Shown here: piece after piece, positions 25,863-34,505 of the stretch
Layout of the letters: each line of letters starts with the position of its first letter
Numbering within the stretch: position 1 is the first letter of the stretch
Origin: Daejeonella sp.
GTDB taxonomy: Bacteria; Bacteroidota; Bacteroidia; Sphingobacteriales; Sphingobacteriaceae
Direction: 5' to 3'
DNA length: 49,222 nt
NCBI RefSeq assembly: GCF_030684675.1
Contig: NZ_JAUXXZ010000074.1
Location: forward strand, 1-49,222
The notes under the pieces: model-generated
Seen by the model: the letters and a program-made list of their open reading frames with translations, nothing else
Database searches by the model: none
Told to the model about the DNA's origin: nothing
Program-made: the position numbers and the translations under genes

Positions 25863-28433
25863 CTAAACCTCGCTCCTCAACACCTCCAGCGGTGGCCTGT
25901 TCAGCACTCCTCTGCTGTTAAATAACCCAATCAATACAGTTAATGAAGTAATCAGCAGGAACAGGATCAAAACCGGAACTAGTTCCGGAGAAAAAGTAGT
26001 CTCAAAAACAAATCTTGCCAATCCCCAGCTTGCTATCAGCGCTAAAACAATACCCGCACCGGCAGCCAAAGCACCCAGGAAGAAATACTCCAGGGCCGTA
26101 ATTGCCAGGATCTGCTTGCGACTGGCGCCCATCGTCCTTAACAACACACTCTCCCTGATCCGCTGATATTTACTGATCAGCACCGAAGCGATCAGAACAA
26201 TCAGGCCAGTAATGATACTAAATGCGGCCATGAAACGGATTACAAAGCCCATTTTATTGAGAATTTCATCCAGAACACTTAATACCAATCCGAGATCAAT
26301 CATCGAAATATTAGGGAAAGTCCTTACCACAGCCTGCTGGTATTTCGCCGACAATTCATTGGAAGGTACCTGGGTAAGCAGCACATGAAACTGTGGGGCA
26401 TCCTCCAGAACACCAGTCGGAAAGATCAGGATAAAGTTTGTCTGAATCCGATTCCAATCGACCTTACGGGTACTGCCAACCAAAACCTTTAATGGAGCGC
26501 CCTGCACATTAAAGGTCAGTTCATCCCCTATCTTAACCCCGATTCGTTTTGCATAGCCTTCCTCCAGAGAAACATACACCGGCTTGCCGGGTTCAGCCCT
26601 TCCGATCCATTTCCCATCAATAAGCTCCTCCGAATCACTCAGGCTATCGCGGTAGGTAACACGGTATTCCCGTTCCAATCCGCGCATTGCACCCCAGGCC
26701 ACACTATCCTTTTTATAGCTGGCTGCATTGCGACCTTTAATTTCAGTCATCCGCATATTCACGATTGGAACTTCCTGTAAAACAGGCAGATTCAAACTCT
26801 TCGTCAAATCAGCCACTGCCTGTTTCTGATTGCTCTGAATATCAAAGAGCACCATATTTGGCTGATTCTTACTGGAAGAACGCGTAACCCGGTTGATCAG
26901 AATATCCTGAACAAAGAAAAGTGTGCAAATAAAGGCAGTCCCCAGACCGATTGAAACCACCAGAATCAAGGTCTGATTATTCGGTCTGAAAAGATTCGCA
27001 AAACCCTGCCGCCATAAATAAGACCATGAAGATGGAAAATAACGTCGTGCAAGCCACATCATCGCATAAGCCAAAGCGGCAAGGATAATAAATCCGGCAA
27101 GAACACCCGCAGTAAATAATACCGTCTTCTTTATCGAACCCATCTGCAGGTAGGTAAATCCAAAAATGAAGAGCACAATTATAAAATACACCAGCCATTT
27201 TATAGGATCCTTGAACAGGGAAGTTTCTTCCAGTGAAAGCCTGAGTGTGTTTAAAGGCGATATATTTCTGACCGACACCAGTGGCAGGAGGGCAAACAAT
27301 ATCGAAATGATCAAACCGAGTAAAAGACCCTGTCCGACAGCCATCCATGAAATGGCAACGGTGATTTCAACTGGTAAAAAGTCTTTCAGAACTATCGGCA
27401 AAAACTGCTGGATGAGTGTTCCCAAAATAGCACCAATCAGGGAACCGATCAAGCCAATACCGGCAATCTGGATCAGATAGATCAGAAATGCCTGTCTTGA
27501 ACTGGTACCGAGGCAACGCAGAACAGCGATGGTATTAATCTTTTCACGAATATAAATATGAATGGCGCTGGCAACACCTATACAGCCCAGTAGCAGCGCA
27601 ATGAATCCAACAAGAGCCAGAAATTCGGTCATATCTTCAAAAGAACGGCCCGTATTTTCCTTCCGGGATTCAACTGTTTCATAATCCAGCTCTGCTTTTT
27701 CGAGTTGTGGCTCGAGGCGTTTTGCCAGTTTATTAACATTAGTTTCGGGAGGAAACTTATAGTAAAAATTATAGGTGATGCGGCTTCCCTTTTGTGAAAG
27801 ACCCGTTTCTTCGAGGTAGGAAAGCGGAATATAAACAATCGGAGCAACAGCAGCATTAAAACCCGTCTGACCCGGAGCTTTATTCAGAACCCCCGCAATC
27901 TGAAAAATGACCTCACCCACTTTTATTGAATCACCCGGCTTAGCATCATACTGAAGCATCAGGGTTTTATCAACCAGCGCCTGCTTCCCGAGCCTGAAAC
28001 TGCGGCTGGCAGTTTTCGGTGTAGTTTCTATATCTCCGTAATAAGGAAAATCTCCGGATAAGGCCCGGACATTGACCAGGCGGGTGCCTCCATTCTTTTG
28101 AAAATAGATCATGGAAGCGAAAGTCCGCTCTTCTGAACGCTCAGTCCCCAATGATTTAAGCATTGGGAGAGATTCTTGTTTGACAGTTTTATTCGTCTCA
28201 ATAATCAGATCAGCACCCAGCAGACTTTTTGCTTGTGAATCAATATCATTCCTGAGATTATATTCAAAAGAATAAATAGCCACCAAAGCAGCAATTCCAA
28301 GAATGATCGAGGAAATGAACAGAAATAAGCGTGAGCGGTTACGCCTGCTATCCCGCCATGCCATGAGCAGCAGCCATTTGAAATTGAGGGAAGCTTTATG
28401 CTCCTCTGTCACAGGGTCATTAAGCTCCGACAT
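25863..28433 (-). CDS. FtsX-like ABC transporter permease (YbbP/LolC-like)
   Basis: A protein of about 856 residues with an N-terminal transmembrane helix, a large periplasmic MacB-PCD-like domain (about 60-240), three helices, a further central pair of helices, a second periplasmic domain (about 500-700) and a final set of three helices. This two-repeat FtsX arrangement is that of the YbbP-type permeases that pair with a LolD-like ATPase. The ATPase gene directly precedes it and overlaps by 14 bp when the ATG at 28433 is used; the frame also opens at a TTG at 28457. Likely role: mechanotransmission or extraction of lipid or lipoprotein at the membrane. The stop codon TAG lies in a heptamer tract. 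Confidence 0.9.
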   Translation of the reverse strand: MSELNDPVTEEHKASLNFKWLLLMAWRDSRRNRSRLFLFISSIILGIAALVAIYSFEYNLRNDIDSQAKSLLGADLIIETNKTVKQESLPMLKSLGTERSEERTFASMIYFQKNGGTRLVNVRALSGDFPYYGDIETTPKTASRSFRLGKQALVDKTLMLQYDAKPGDSIKVGEVIFQIAGVLNKAPGQTGFNAAVAPIVYIPLSYLEETGLSQKGSRITYNFYYKFPPETNVNKLAKRLEPQLEKAELDYETVESRKENTGRSFEDMTEFLALVGFIALLLGCIGVASAIHIYIREKINTIAVLRCLGTSSRQAFLIYLIQIAGIGLIGSLIGAILGTLIQQFLPIVLKDFLPVEITVAISWMAVGQGLLLGLIISILFALLPLVSVRNISPLNTLRLSLEETSLFKDPIKWLVYFIIVLFIFGFTYLQMGSIKKTVLFTAGVLAGFIILAALAYAMMWLARRYFPSSWSYLWRQGFANLFRPNNQTLILVVSIGLGTAFICTLFFVQDILINRVTRSSSKNQPNMVLFDIQSNQKQAVADLTKSLNLPVLQEVPIVNMRMTEIKGRNAASYKKDSVAWGAMRGLEREYRVTYRDSLSDSEELIDGKWIGRAEPGKPVYVSLEEGYAKRIGVKIGDELTFNVQGAPLKVLVGSTRKVDWNRIQTNFILIFPTGVLEDAPQFHVLLTQVPSNELSAKYQQAVVRTFPNISMIDLGLVLSVLDEILNKMGFVIRFMAAFSIITGLIVLIASVLISKYQRIRESVLLRTMGASRKQILAITALEYFFLGALAAGAGIVLALIASWGLARFVFETTFSPELVPVLILFLLITSLTVLIGLFNSRGVLNRPPLEVLRSEV

Positions 28434-29139
28434 GGTCCGGTCTTTCAGGGTTTTCAATCTTCGTCTTCACATCCGAAACCAGGGAACCGCCTTTGATGCG
28501 GATGATGCGCTGGGTTTTGGAAGCCAAATCCAGATCATGAGTAACCAGAATCAGGGTTGTTCCGGCTTCTTTATTCAGATCAAAGATCAGCTTTACGACT
28601 TTTTCACTCGTTTCCGCATCCAGATTTCCTGTAGGTTCATCGGCAAATAAGATCTTTGGGGAATTTGAAAAAGCCCTTGCGAGTGAAACCCGTTGCTGTT
28701 CACCACCAGACAATTGGGTTGGGTAATGATGCCCCCGATCAGCCAGACCAACCTTATCAAGCAATTCCAATGCCCGCGGACGGATATTCTTTTCTCCTCT
28801 GAGCTCAAGCGGAACCATTACGTTTTCTAAGGCAGTCAAGGTTGGCAATAGCTGGAAGTTCTGAAAAATAAAACCTACATGCTGATTCCTGACCTGAGCC
28901 CGCTGATCCTCGTTCAGATTATCCAGTCGGATATGATTCAGCTCCACGATGCCCGAAGTCGAGCGATCAAGGCCTGCACATAAACCAAGGAGCGTTGTTT
29001 TACCACTTCCCGAAGGACCGACGATCGACATGGTCGAGCCTGCTTCTATCGCAAAACTTATATCATCCAAAACGGTAAGAGTCCGGCCCCCGCTTTGATA
29101 GGTTTTGCTCAGATTCTGAATATTCAGTATAATGTCCAA
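28420..29139 (-). CDS. ABC transporter ATP-binding protein (LolD/YbbA-like)
   Basis: A 239-residue ATPase with Walker A GPSGSGKTTL (41-50), Q-loop FIFQNFQLLP, signature LSGGEQQR (143-150), Walker B ILFADEPTGNLD (163-174) and H-loop LVTHD. It belongs to the MacB/LolD/YbbA class that powers FtsX-type permeases, and such a permease gene follows with overlap. The start codon is TTG (29139): no in-frame ATG precedes the Walker A motif, and an in-frame stop lies just upstream. Together the two genes form one transporter complex at the inner membrane. Confidence 0.93.
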   Translation of the reverse strand: MDIILNIQNLSKTYQSGGRTLTVLDDISFAIEAGSTMSIVGPSGSGKTTLLGLCAGLDRSTSGIVELNHIRLDNLNEDQRAQVRNQHVGFIFQNFQLLPTLTALENVMVPLELRGEKNIRPRALELLDKVGLADRGHHYPTQLSGGEQQRVSLARAFSNSPKILFADEPTGNLDAETSEKVVKLIFDLNKEAGTTLILVTHDLDLASKTQRIIRIKGGSLVSDVKTKIENPERPDHVGA

Positions 29140-29411
29140 GGTGTCTGATTAAATTAAATAATGGATTAGCAATCTTTGCAAAATAAACAAAATGAAGGTC
29201 TTAGACAGACCTGCTTTGTAAAAATCTTCTCATATTATGAGATGATTGGAGGCGGGGGATGTTACAAATTCTTGAATCCTATCAGAACCTTATAGTCTCC
29301 TTGTCCCCTCCGGTACAAGCTTATTGCCATACACTCTTCAGATAAAAACCTTTTTGCACGCCAGCACGGTTTTTATACCAAATCAAAAAACAGTCTAAAA
29401 AAGAACTTTTG

Positions 29412-29491
29412 TTGATACCTTGTTCAGCTTTTCTTCGGCTAAAATGCGTTTTTGGCTATCCCAGCCCAATAAGAGCCGAACAAGGTATCAA
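29412..29491. repeat. Long inverted repeat with 14-bp perfect arms
   Basis: Left arm TTGATACCTTGTTC (29412-29425) and right arm GAACAAGGTATCAA (29478-29491) are perfect reverse complements around 52 nt. The inner part has its own partial complements (TCGGCT, TGGCTA, GAGCC). A further copy of AAGGTATCAAC follows at 29493-29503. It could be a structured RNA, a recombination-type site or a small mobile element. I cannot decide from the sequence. Confidence 0.7.
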
Positions 29492-29552
29492 GAAGGTATC
29501 AACAAAGTGGCACTAAACAGGAAGGTTTGACAAGTGGACAGCAAAAGCCGAC

Positions 29553-29576
29553 CATTTCGAGGATATCCTCGAAATG
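29553..29576. repeat. Perfect 24-bp palindrome
   Basis: CATTTCGAGGAT followed immediately by its exact reverse complement, with no loop. It may be an operator or a remnant of a dispersed CATTTCGAGGA-type intergenic repeat known in this bacterial group. Confidence 0.75.
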
Positions 29577-29668
29577 ATAAGAAGCAGCAACAGCATGAGC
29601 AGAAATAGAAGAAATGAATCCGGCATAAAATTTTGCTTCCATAATGGAGTGAATATGCGGTGGTTTTT

Positions 29669-29696
29669 TTAGGTATTAGGTGTTAGGCTTTAGCAG
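29669..29696 (+). repeat. Heptamer tract TTAGGTA type
   Basis: TTAGGTA, TTAGGTG, TTAGGCT, TTAGCAG: four degenerate heptamers in phase. Same consensus as the pair at 18440-18453. Confidence 0.75.
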
Positions 29697-29766
29697 TTAT
29701 AGATATAACATTACAAAATCGGATTTTAACAAAAGGAGGAAATGTCTTTTTTATTTCCCTTATACA

Positions 29767-29815
29767 CGGAATAACTTTCCCCTTATTCCGCTTTTCGATT
29801 ATAAACGCGGAATAA
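29767..29815 (+). promoter_or_regulatory. Triple CGGAATAA motif upstream of the Fic gene
   Basis: CGGAATAA at 29767-29774, its reverse complement TTATTCCG at 29783-29790, and a second direct copy at 29808-29815, ending 39 bp before the Fic ATG. The first two form an 8-bp inverted repeat with an 8-nt loop. The layout is operator-like, but no cognate regulator is known. Confidence 0.3.
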
Positions 29816-29854
29816 GAAAATTTTTATTCTTATTTTTAATTAAAATTAAGAATA

Positions 29855-30982
29855 ATGGAAAAGTTCAAAGCAGGCATGTATATCAGCCAAACCGGCTATA
29901 AAAGCTTCGAGCTAAACAAAGTGAACCGCAACTGGATCATATAGAATATCCAGATCATCAACTTGCTGAGCAAAGCAGATCGTTCGCTAGGCCGGTTGGA
30001 TATGTATTCAGAATATGTAAACATCGATTTGTTTATCCGGATGCATATTGCAAAGGAGGCCACTCAGTCTACCAAAATAGAAGGAACTCAAACTAATATG
30101 GAAGAGGCTTTCCTGGAAAAATCTGAAGTCGCTGCTGATAAACGGGATGATTGGGAAGAAGTGCAGCATTATATAGCCGCAATGAACGAGGCGATGCAAT
30201 TATTGCACAAACTGCCATTTTCTTCCCGTCTCATTAAACAAACTCACAAAACACTTCTAAGTAATGTGAGGGGGGGGAAACATAAATTACCTGGCGAATA
30301 CCGGAGAAGTCAGAATTGGATCGGTGGTGCAAGTATAAATGACGCCACATTTATTCCGCCCGTACATAGTTCAATTGACGAACTCATGTCAGACATTGAA
30401 AAATTCGTAAATGATGAGGGCAATGAATTACCAGATTTGCTAAAAATTGCGATTATTCATTATCAGTTTGAAACCATTCACCCATTTTTAGATGGAAATG
30501 GTCGTGTTGGCCGACCCTTAATTACCCTTTATCTGGTGAGCAAAGGCATCCTGAAACGACCGATACTTTACCTTTCTGATTTCTTTGAGCGCAACCGGGC
30601 CTTGTATTATGATAATTTGATGCGCGTCCGTACGCATAATGATCTCGAACAGTGGCTTAAATTTTTCTTAACCGGGGTCATAGAAATTTCGAAAAAAGGG
30701 GTCGAGATATTTGATGGGATCTTACAGCTTCAAAAACACATCGACATTCAAATCCGTACATTAGGTAGCCGGGCTAAAGACGCTCAATTATTAATCGAAT
30801 ACCTTTATCAGCAGCCTATAGTGGATGCTTCAAGAATTGAACCCATTACAAAGAAAGGAAAAACGGCAAACTATCGCCTGCTTTCAGATTTAGAACAGCT
30901 GGGCATATTGAAAGAGATATCCGGAAGGGAAAGAAACAAACTATATGCTTTTAATCAATACCTTAAACTTTTTGATAATTAA
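29855..30982 (+). pseudogene. Fic family protein gene interrupted by an in-frame TAG
   Basis: The frame from the ATG at 29855 reads MEKFKAGMYISQTGYKSFEL and on to NRNWII, then TAG at 29942-29944, then NIQIINLLSKADRSLGRLDM in the same frame to 30982. The segment before the stop matches the usual N-terminus of Bacteroidota Fic proteins, so the ancestral protein was about 375 residues. The Fic core is intact: HPFLDGNGRVGR starting at His209 (AMP transfer to target hydroxyls). An N-terminal inhibitory motif STKIEG (72-77), fitting [ST]xxxE[GN], is kept. A winged-helix-like C-terminus follows. Translation could restart at the TTG at 29963 or ATG at 30002 and still give a complete Fic domain, so it may be a shortened working protein, a fresh pseudogene or a sequencing error. 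Confidence 0.75.
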
Positions 30983-31154
30983 TTCCTCCCTAATGTCAGC
31001 CATTTGCGCCTGCGTAAGTCAAACCGTCCCGCACAATTTCCACTTGTAAAGGTATTACGGTGGCAACAGGATAATTTTCTCTCTGATTTCAAAAATTTAT
31101 TTAATTGATATTCAATTGATTATAAAATATAATGTGATACTATTTTGTATTATA

Positions 31155-31190
31155 AAATATTTTGTTCTACAATTGTAGAACAAAATATTT
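31155..31190. promoter_or_regulatory. BlaI-type operator: 36-bp perfect palindrome
   Basis: A perfect palindrome centred on CTACAATTGTAG, containing TACAnnTGTA, the core recognised by BlaI/MecI/CopY repressors. It ends 12 bp before the blaI ATG (31203). A further half-like TTGTAGAACA lies at 31193-31202, touching the ATG. This points to autoregulation of the blaI-blaR1 operon. Confidence 0.8.
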
Positions 31191-31202
31191 ATTTGTAGAA
31201 CA

Positions 31203-31577
31203 ATGCAATTAACAAAAACAGAAGAACAACTCATGCAATACTTGTGGGAAAAGGAAAAGGCTTTCATGAAAGACCTCATTGAAGCTTACCCGGAGCCGAG
31301 GCCGGCAGCCACCACAATTGCGACTTTATTGAAAAGAATGGCGGATAAAAAATTCATCGGCTACAAACTTTATGGCAACTCAAGGGAGTATCATCCCCTG
31401 GTTAAAAAATCAGATTACTTTTCAAAACACATGAGCGGACTTATCAAAACTTTCTTCAATGATTCGGCTTCACAGTTTGCATCATTCTTTACAAAAGAAT
31501 CAGACCTGAGTCAGGCTGAGCTGGAAGAACTAAAGAAAATAATTGATCAGGAAATTAGCAAAAAGAAAAGACTATGA
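31203..31577 (+). CDS. BlaI/MecI/CopY family transcriptional repressor
   Basis: A 124-residue winged-helix repressor. It opens with LTKTEEQLMQYLWEKEKAFM, then a recognition helix region PAATTIATLLKRMADKKFIG, then YHPLVKKSDYF and a C-terminal dimerisation helix. It binds the operator palindrome just upstream and is inactivated by proteolysis triggered by BlaR1-type sensors. Its stop overlaps the BlaR1-like gene by 4 bp (31574). No beta-lactamase gene is next to it; in Bacteroidota such pairs often serve regulons other than resistance. Confidence 0.93.
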   Translation: MQLTKTEEQLMQYLWEKEKAFMKDLIEAYPEPRPAATTIATLLKRMADKKFIGYKLYGNSREYHPLVKKSDYFSKHMSGLIKTFFNDSASQFASFFTKESDLSQAELEELKKIIDQEISKKKRL

Positions 31578-32578
31578 TAGAATATCTTATCAAATCAGGA
31601 CTAATCCTGATAATCTTGTTAGCGATTTACCATATCTGGCTCGAAAAAGAGAAAATGCATCAGTTTAACAGGTTCTTTCTCATTCTCAGTGTTGTTTTTG
31701 GTCTGACAGTTCCACTGATAAGCTTTGAGGTATTCTCAAAGATGGAAGTTGAACTATCACCAGTAATGAACCTGGCTTCAGCCCCTCTGATTATCACTTT
31801 TCCTGAGGTAACTAATCAGGTTATAGTTGAAGATTACAGTTATTGGCCAGTAATTATCTACGGAATCGTTGCCCTTCTACTTCTTATTAAGTTCGTTGTT
31901 AATCTCCTAAATTTAAAATTAAAAGTTAGCAGAAATCAACAGAAAAGAACTGCTGAGGGGACAATCGTTTTAATAAAAGAAAAAATGATCCCGCACAGTT
32001 TTCTGTCCTATACATTTCTGAATGAGGAGGACTATTTGAATAATCGTATTGAAGATGAAATTATCAGGCATGAGTTTGCTCATATCCTGCAGAAACATTC
32101 AGCAGACCTGCTCTTCATAGAGTTTTTGAAAATTATCTTCTGGTTTAACCCTGCTTTTCTATTGTATAAAAAAGCTATCCAGCTAAATCATGAGTTTTTA
32201 GCAGATGAGGCAGTGGTTAAATCATCTAACAATGTATCAGCTTATCAACAAATACTTTTACAAAAGGTCAGCTTAAAAACGGTTAATCTGGCAAGTAATC
32301 TAAATTATTCAGTTACTAAAAAAAGATTTAAAATGATGAAAAAGCAAACTTCAAGAACATGGAAAATGATAAAAGGTTTATCATTGCTTCCAGTCGCAGC
32401 AATCCTGATATTAACATTCAGTAATCAGATCTTCGCTGATGATGATTCTGTAAGCTCGGGGATAAAAACCAATCTAACAACCAGTAATCAAATTTCAAAA
32501 GATAAATTCTATGGTGGAGGGTTTGTAAGGTTCAAGAATGCTTCCGGCGAATTGCTAACAAAAAATACGAAGTGCTGA
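31574..32578 (+). CDS. BlaR1-like M56 membrane metallopeptidase, main part
   Basis: 334 residues before the stop. Membrane helices lie near 5-20, 35-52 and 94-115, then a cytoplasmic zinc peptidase domain with HEFAH at 166-170 and a downstream NHEFLADEAV supplying the third ligand, then another helix near 270-288 leading to the periplasm. M56 sensors transmit an outside signal by cleaving BlaI. The reading frame ends early at LLTKNTKC, just after a run of six A (32560-32565). In another frame the expected continuation KKYEVLTTEEKKLFPAP follows to 32892, so the full protein was probably about 440 residues. Either a real frameshift mutation, slippage or a sequencing error. Confidence 0.85.
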   Translation: MIEYLIKSGLILIILLAIYHIWLEKEKMHQFNRFFLILSVVFGLTVPLISFEVFSKMEVELSPVMNLASAPLIITFPEVTNQVIVEDYSYWPVIIYGIVALLLLIKFVVNLLNLKLKVSRNQQKRTAEGTIVLIKEKMIPHSFLSYTFLNEEDYLNNRIEDEIIRHEFAHILQKHSADLLFIEFLKIIFWFNPAFLLYKKAIQLNHEFLADEAVVKSSNNVSAYQQILLQKVSLKTVNLASNLNYSVTKKRFKMMKKQTSRTWKMIKGLSLLPVAAILILTFSNQIFADDDSVSSGIKTNLTTSNQISKDKFYGGGFVRFKNASGELLTKNTKC

Positions 32579-32892
32579 CGACTGAGGAGAAAAAATTATT
32601 CCCAGCTCCTTTAGTCCCAACAACAGAGTTATTTAAAAGCTGGCAGAATTCTGATAAGTTCACTATCTTGATAGGATACCAAAAAATCAAAGAAAGTATC
32701 AGCGAATTAAAGTCTGGTGACTTTGTAACTTATTACTCCATAAAATCCCCTATAGATTCGAAAACTTATGTTATTCTGATCAAACCTGATTGGCTGGAAG
32801 ACTACAAAAAATATGGAGGAATATTTAGCATGGAAAATGAAGGTTTAGTATTGATTCCGCCACCACCCATTGTTACTCCTGCTAAAAATTGA
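32566..32892 (+). pseudogene. Frameshifted C-terminal part of the BlaR1-like protein
   Basis: About 108 residues reading YEVLTTEEKKLFPAPLVPTT and on to PPPPIVTPAKN. The motif KKYEVLT-EEKK followed by a proline-rich linker is the kind of periplasmic tail seen in Bacteroidota M56 proteins. It also contains KSGDFVTYYSIKSP, similar to their small extracellular domain. It has no start codon or ribosome site of its own near the junction (the nearest is a non-ATG codon at 32572), so an independent gene is less likely than a frame break in blaR1. Confidence 0.6.
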
Positions 32893-32905
32893 AAGAGTAA
32901 GCTGA

Positions 32906-32969
32906 TGCAATAAAATGGTTGGGGAAAATTCCTCTGCCATTTTGTTGCATAAATTAGCTATAGAATTAG
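32906..32969 (+). terminator. Stem-loop after the blaI-blaR1 operon
   Basis: Arms TGCAATAAAATGG and CCATTTTGTTGCA (12 of 13 paired plus one G-T) around an 18-nt loop, starting 13 bp after the reading frame ends. No long T-run follows, so termination is probable but not certain. The rest of the spacer to 33169 holds nothing recognisable. Confidence 0.5.
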
Positions 32970-33169
32970 TGCAAAGCTTTACGAATTCTTCTGATCTTAA
33001 GTTGATGCGTATCATTCTACATATCAGAGCTATAAGCTACCCATTTTTCAATTCCAATTCTCCCCCTAAAGCTGTATATTGTTTTTACAAATCCTGATGA
33101 AACTTCATGAAAGCTGAAGAAAAGGATGTGGATATAAGGAGTAATTAACTTTACAATGAAACCAATCTC

Positions 33170-34177
33170 ATGAAAAACCATTCAAAGTTTACCATCGCCA
33201 GCCTGCTGCTGTTTTTATTTTTGATACCAATGGCTCAGGCAACAAATAAGGTCAGAATAGCAACAATTGGGGCTTCCCCTACCATCAATAAAAATCAGTC
33301 GCCAGAGGTTTTAGTGGAACAAATGATTAGTTTTTGGCAGGGCCAGCTCAATCAGGTTCTTAAATCTAAACTGGATTTGATTGTCTTGCCCGAAATTTGT
33401 GATGTGCCGGTAGGTTTGAGTACTGCAGAGCAAAAACTGTATGTCGATGTAAGAAAAGACAGGCTTTCAGATTTTTTTGCTTCGGTAGCAAAGGAAAATA
33501 ATTGTTATATCGCGTTTGGATCATTACATAATGCTGATAAAGGCCTTCGCAATTCCCTGATTTTACTGGACAGGGCCGGTAAAATAGCCGGGACTTATCA
33601 CAAGAACTTTCCAACTATTCCTGAAATGGAACAGGGAGTTATTCCGGGTGATCAGGCCCAGATTTTTCAATGTGATTTCGGTACGGTTGGAATGGCCATT
33701 TGTTTTGATTTGAATTATGATGAATTGCGTTTAAAATATGCACAACAACAGCCTGATATCATCCTCTTTTCCTCGGTTTACCACGGGGGATTGATGCAAA
33801 GCGTATGGGCTTATTCCTGCCGCTCTTATTTTGTAAGTGCCATTGGAGTTGTACAATTGCCATCGGAAGTTCTTAATCCGCTCGGAGAGATCGTCGCAAG
33901 CAGTACCAATTACTTCAATTATACGCTGGCCACCATTAACCTGGATTATGAATTAGCACATCTGGATTATAACTGGGATAAACTTAAAAAGCTAAAGGCG
34001 AAATATGGGGATGCAGTTAGCATTCATGATCCCGGAAAAGTTGGGTCGATAATGATTACCAGTGAGGATCAAGCCGTGACTGCCAAACAGATGGTTAAGG
34101 AATTCGATATCGAACTTCTTGATACCTATTTTGACCGTTCGAGAATGTTTAGAAAAAAGCAAATGGTTTTACCTTAA
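33170..34177 (+). CDS. Secreted nitrilase-superfamily carbon-nitrogen hydrolase
   Basis: A 335-residue protein with a signal peptide (hydrophobic 9-22, cleavage near AQA). The catalytic triad is present: Glu75 in VLPEICD, Lys145 in GTYHKNFP and Cys178 in MAICFDLNYDELR. The superfamily hydrolyses nitriles or amides or transfers N-acyl groups; export to the periplasm is unusual for the amidase branch and may point to a cell-envelope or scavenging substrate. It has its own spacer and no obvious operon partner. A cluster of 106-bp repeats starts 70 bp after its stop. Confidence 0.88.
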   Translation: MKNHSKFTIASLLLFLFLIPMAQATNKVRIATIGASPTINKNQSPEVLVEQMISFWQGQLNQVLKSKLDLIVLPEICDVPVGLSTAEQKLYVDVRKDRLSDFFASVAKENNCYIAFGSLHNADKGLRNSLILLDRAGKIAGTYHKNFPTIPEMEQGVIPGDQAQIFQCDFGTVGMAICFDLNYDELRLKYAQQQPDIILFSSVYHGGLMQSVWAYSCRSYFVSAIGVVQLPSEVLNPLGEIVASSTNYFNYTLATINLDYELAHLDYNWDKLKKLKAKYGDAVSIHDPGKVGSIMITSEDQAVTAKQMVKEFDIELLDTYFDRSRMFRKKQMVLP

Positions 34178-34246
34178 AACGCGATTTTTCGGAATGTTCG
34201 GGAGTGGCCTCACGGTGAAAGCTGTGTATTAGCTCGTCTACGATTC

Positions 34247-34505
34247 GACTTACGAAATCACCTGACAGAGCGGAAAGTAGATTTCGTCAGTCGCATTAAG
34301 ATATGGTGACTGACGAATTTAAATGCATAACGCCTAAGTAAATTCGTAAGTCTGAACTACCCGACTTGCAAAATCACCTGACAGAGCGGAAAGTCGATTT
34401 CGTCAGTCACATCCAGCGTGGCGACTGACGAATTTAAATATATGACGCCCAGGTAAATTCGTAAGTCAACGATCCTACTTACAAAATCACCTGAGCGGGC
34501 GGAAA
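34247..34505. repeat. 106-bp palindromic elements, two full copies and one 5' fragment
   Basis: Unit A 34247-34352 (106 bp), linker TGAACTACCC, unit B 34363-34467 (105 bp), then a 7-nt gap and a 5' fragment (about 34475-34505) that keeps only the outer arm and the ACCTGAGCG arm. Unit B has the 3' arm CGCCCAGGT, which exactly complements ACCTGGGCG in the gltX array. The 34178-35114 spacer is otherwise non-coding, with nothing recognisable in 34506-34892. Confidence 0.9.

Larger units (their letters stand above)
29140..29854. other. 715-bp divergent spacer with several inverted repeats
   Basis: Spacer between the ABC operon (minus) and the Fic gene (plus); no gene is supported. It contains a long inverted repeat (29412-29491), a 24-bp perfect palindrome (29553-29576), a heptamer tract (29669-29696) and three CGGAATAA copies (29767-29815) just before the Fic start. 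Each is listed separately where informative. Confidence 0.5.

Noticed and set aside
29412-29491. Integron attC site
   Set aside because: Arms are simple perfect repeats without the conserved core GTTRRRY/RYYYAAC pairs, and there is no integrase or cassette array.
32572-32892. Independent 106-residue gene after blaR1
   Set aside because: It has no proper start or ribosome site and reads as the missing tail of the M56 protein, so a frame break is the simpler explanation.
31203-32892. Beta-lactam resistance locus
   Set aside because: Only the regulatory pair is present; no beta-lactamase or penicillin-binding protein gene is in the window, and Bacteroidota use such pairs for other regulons.
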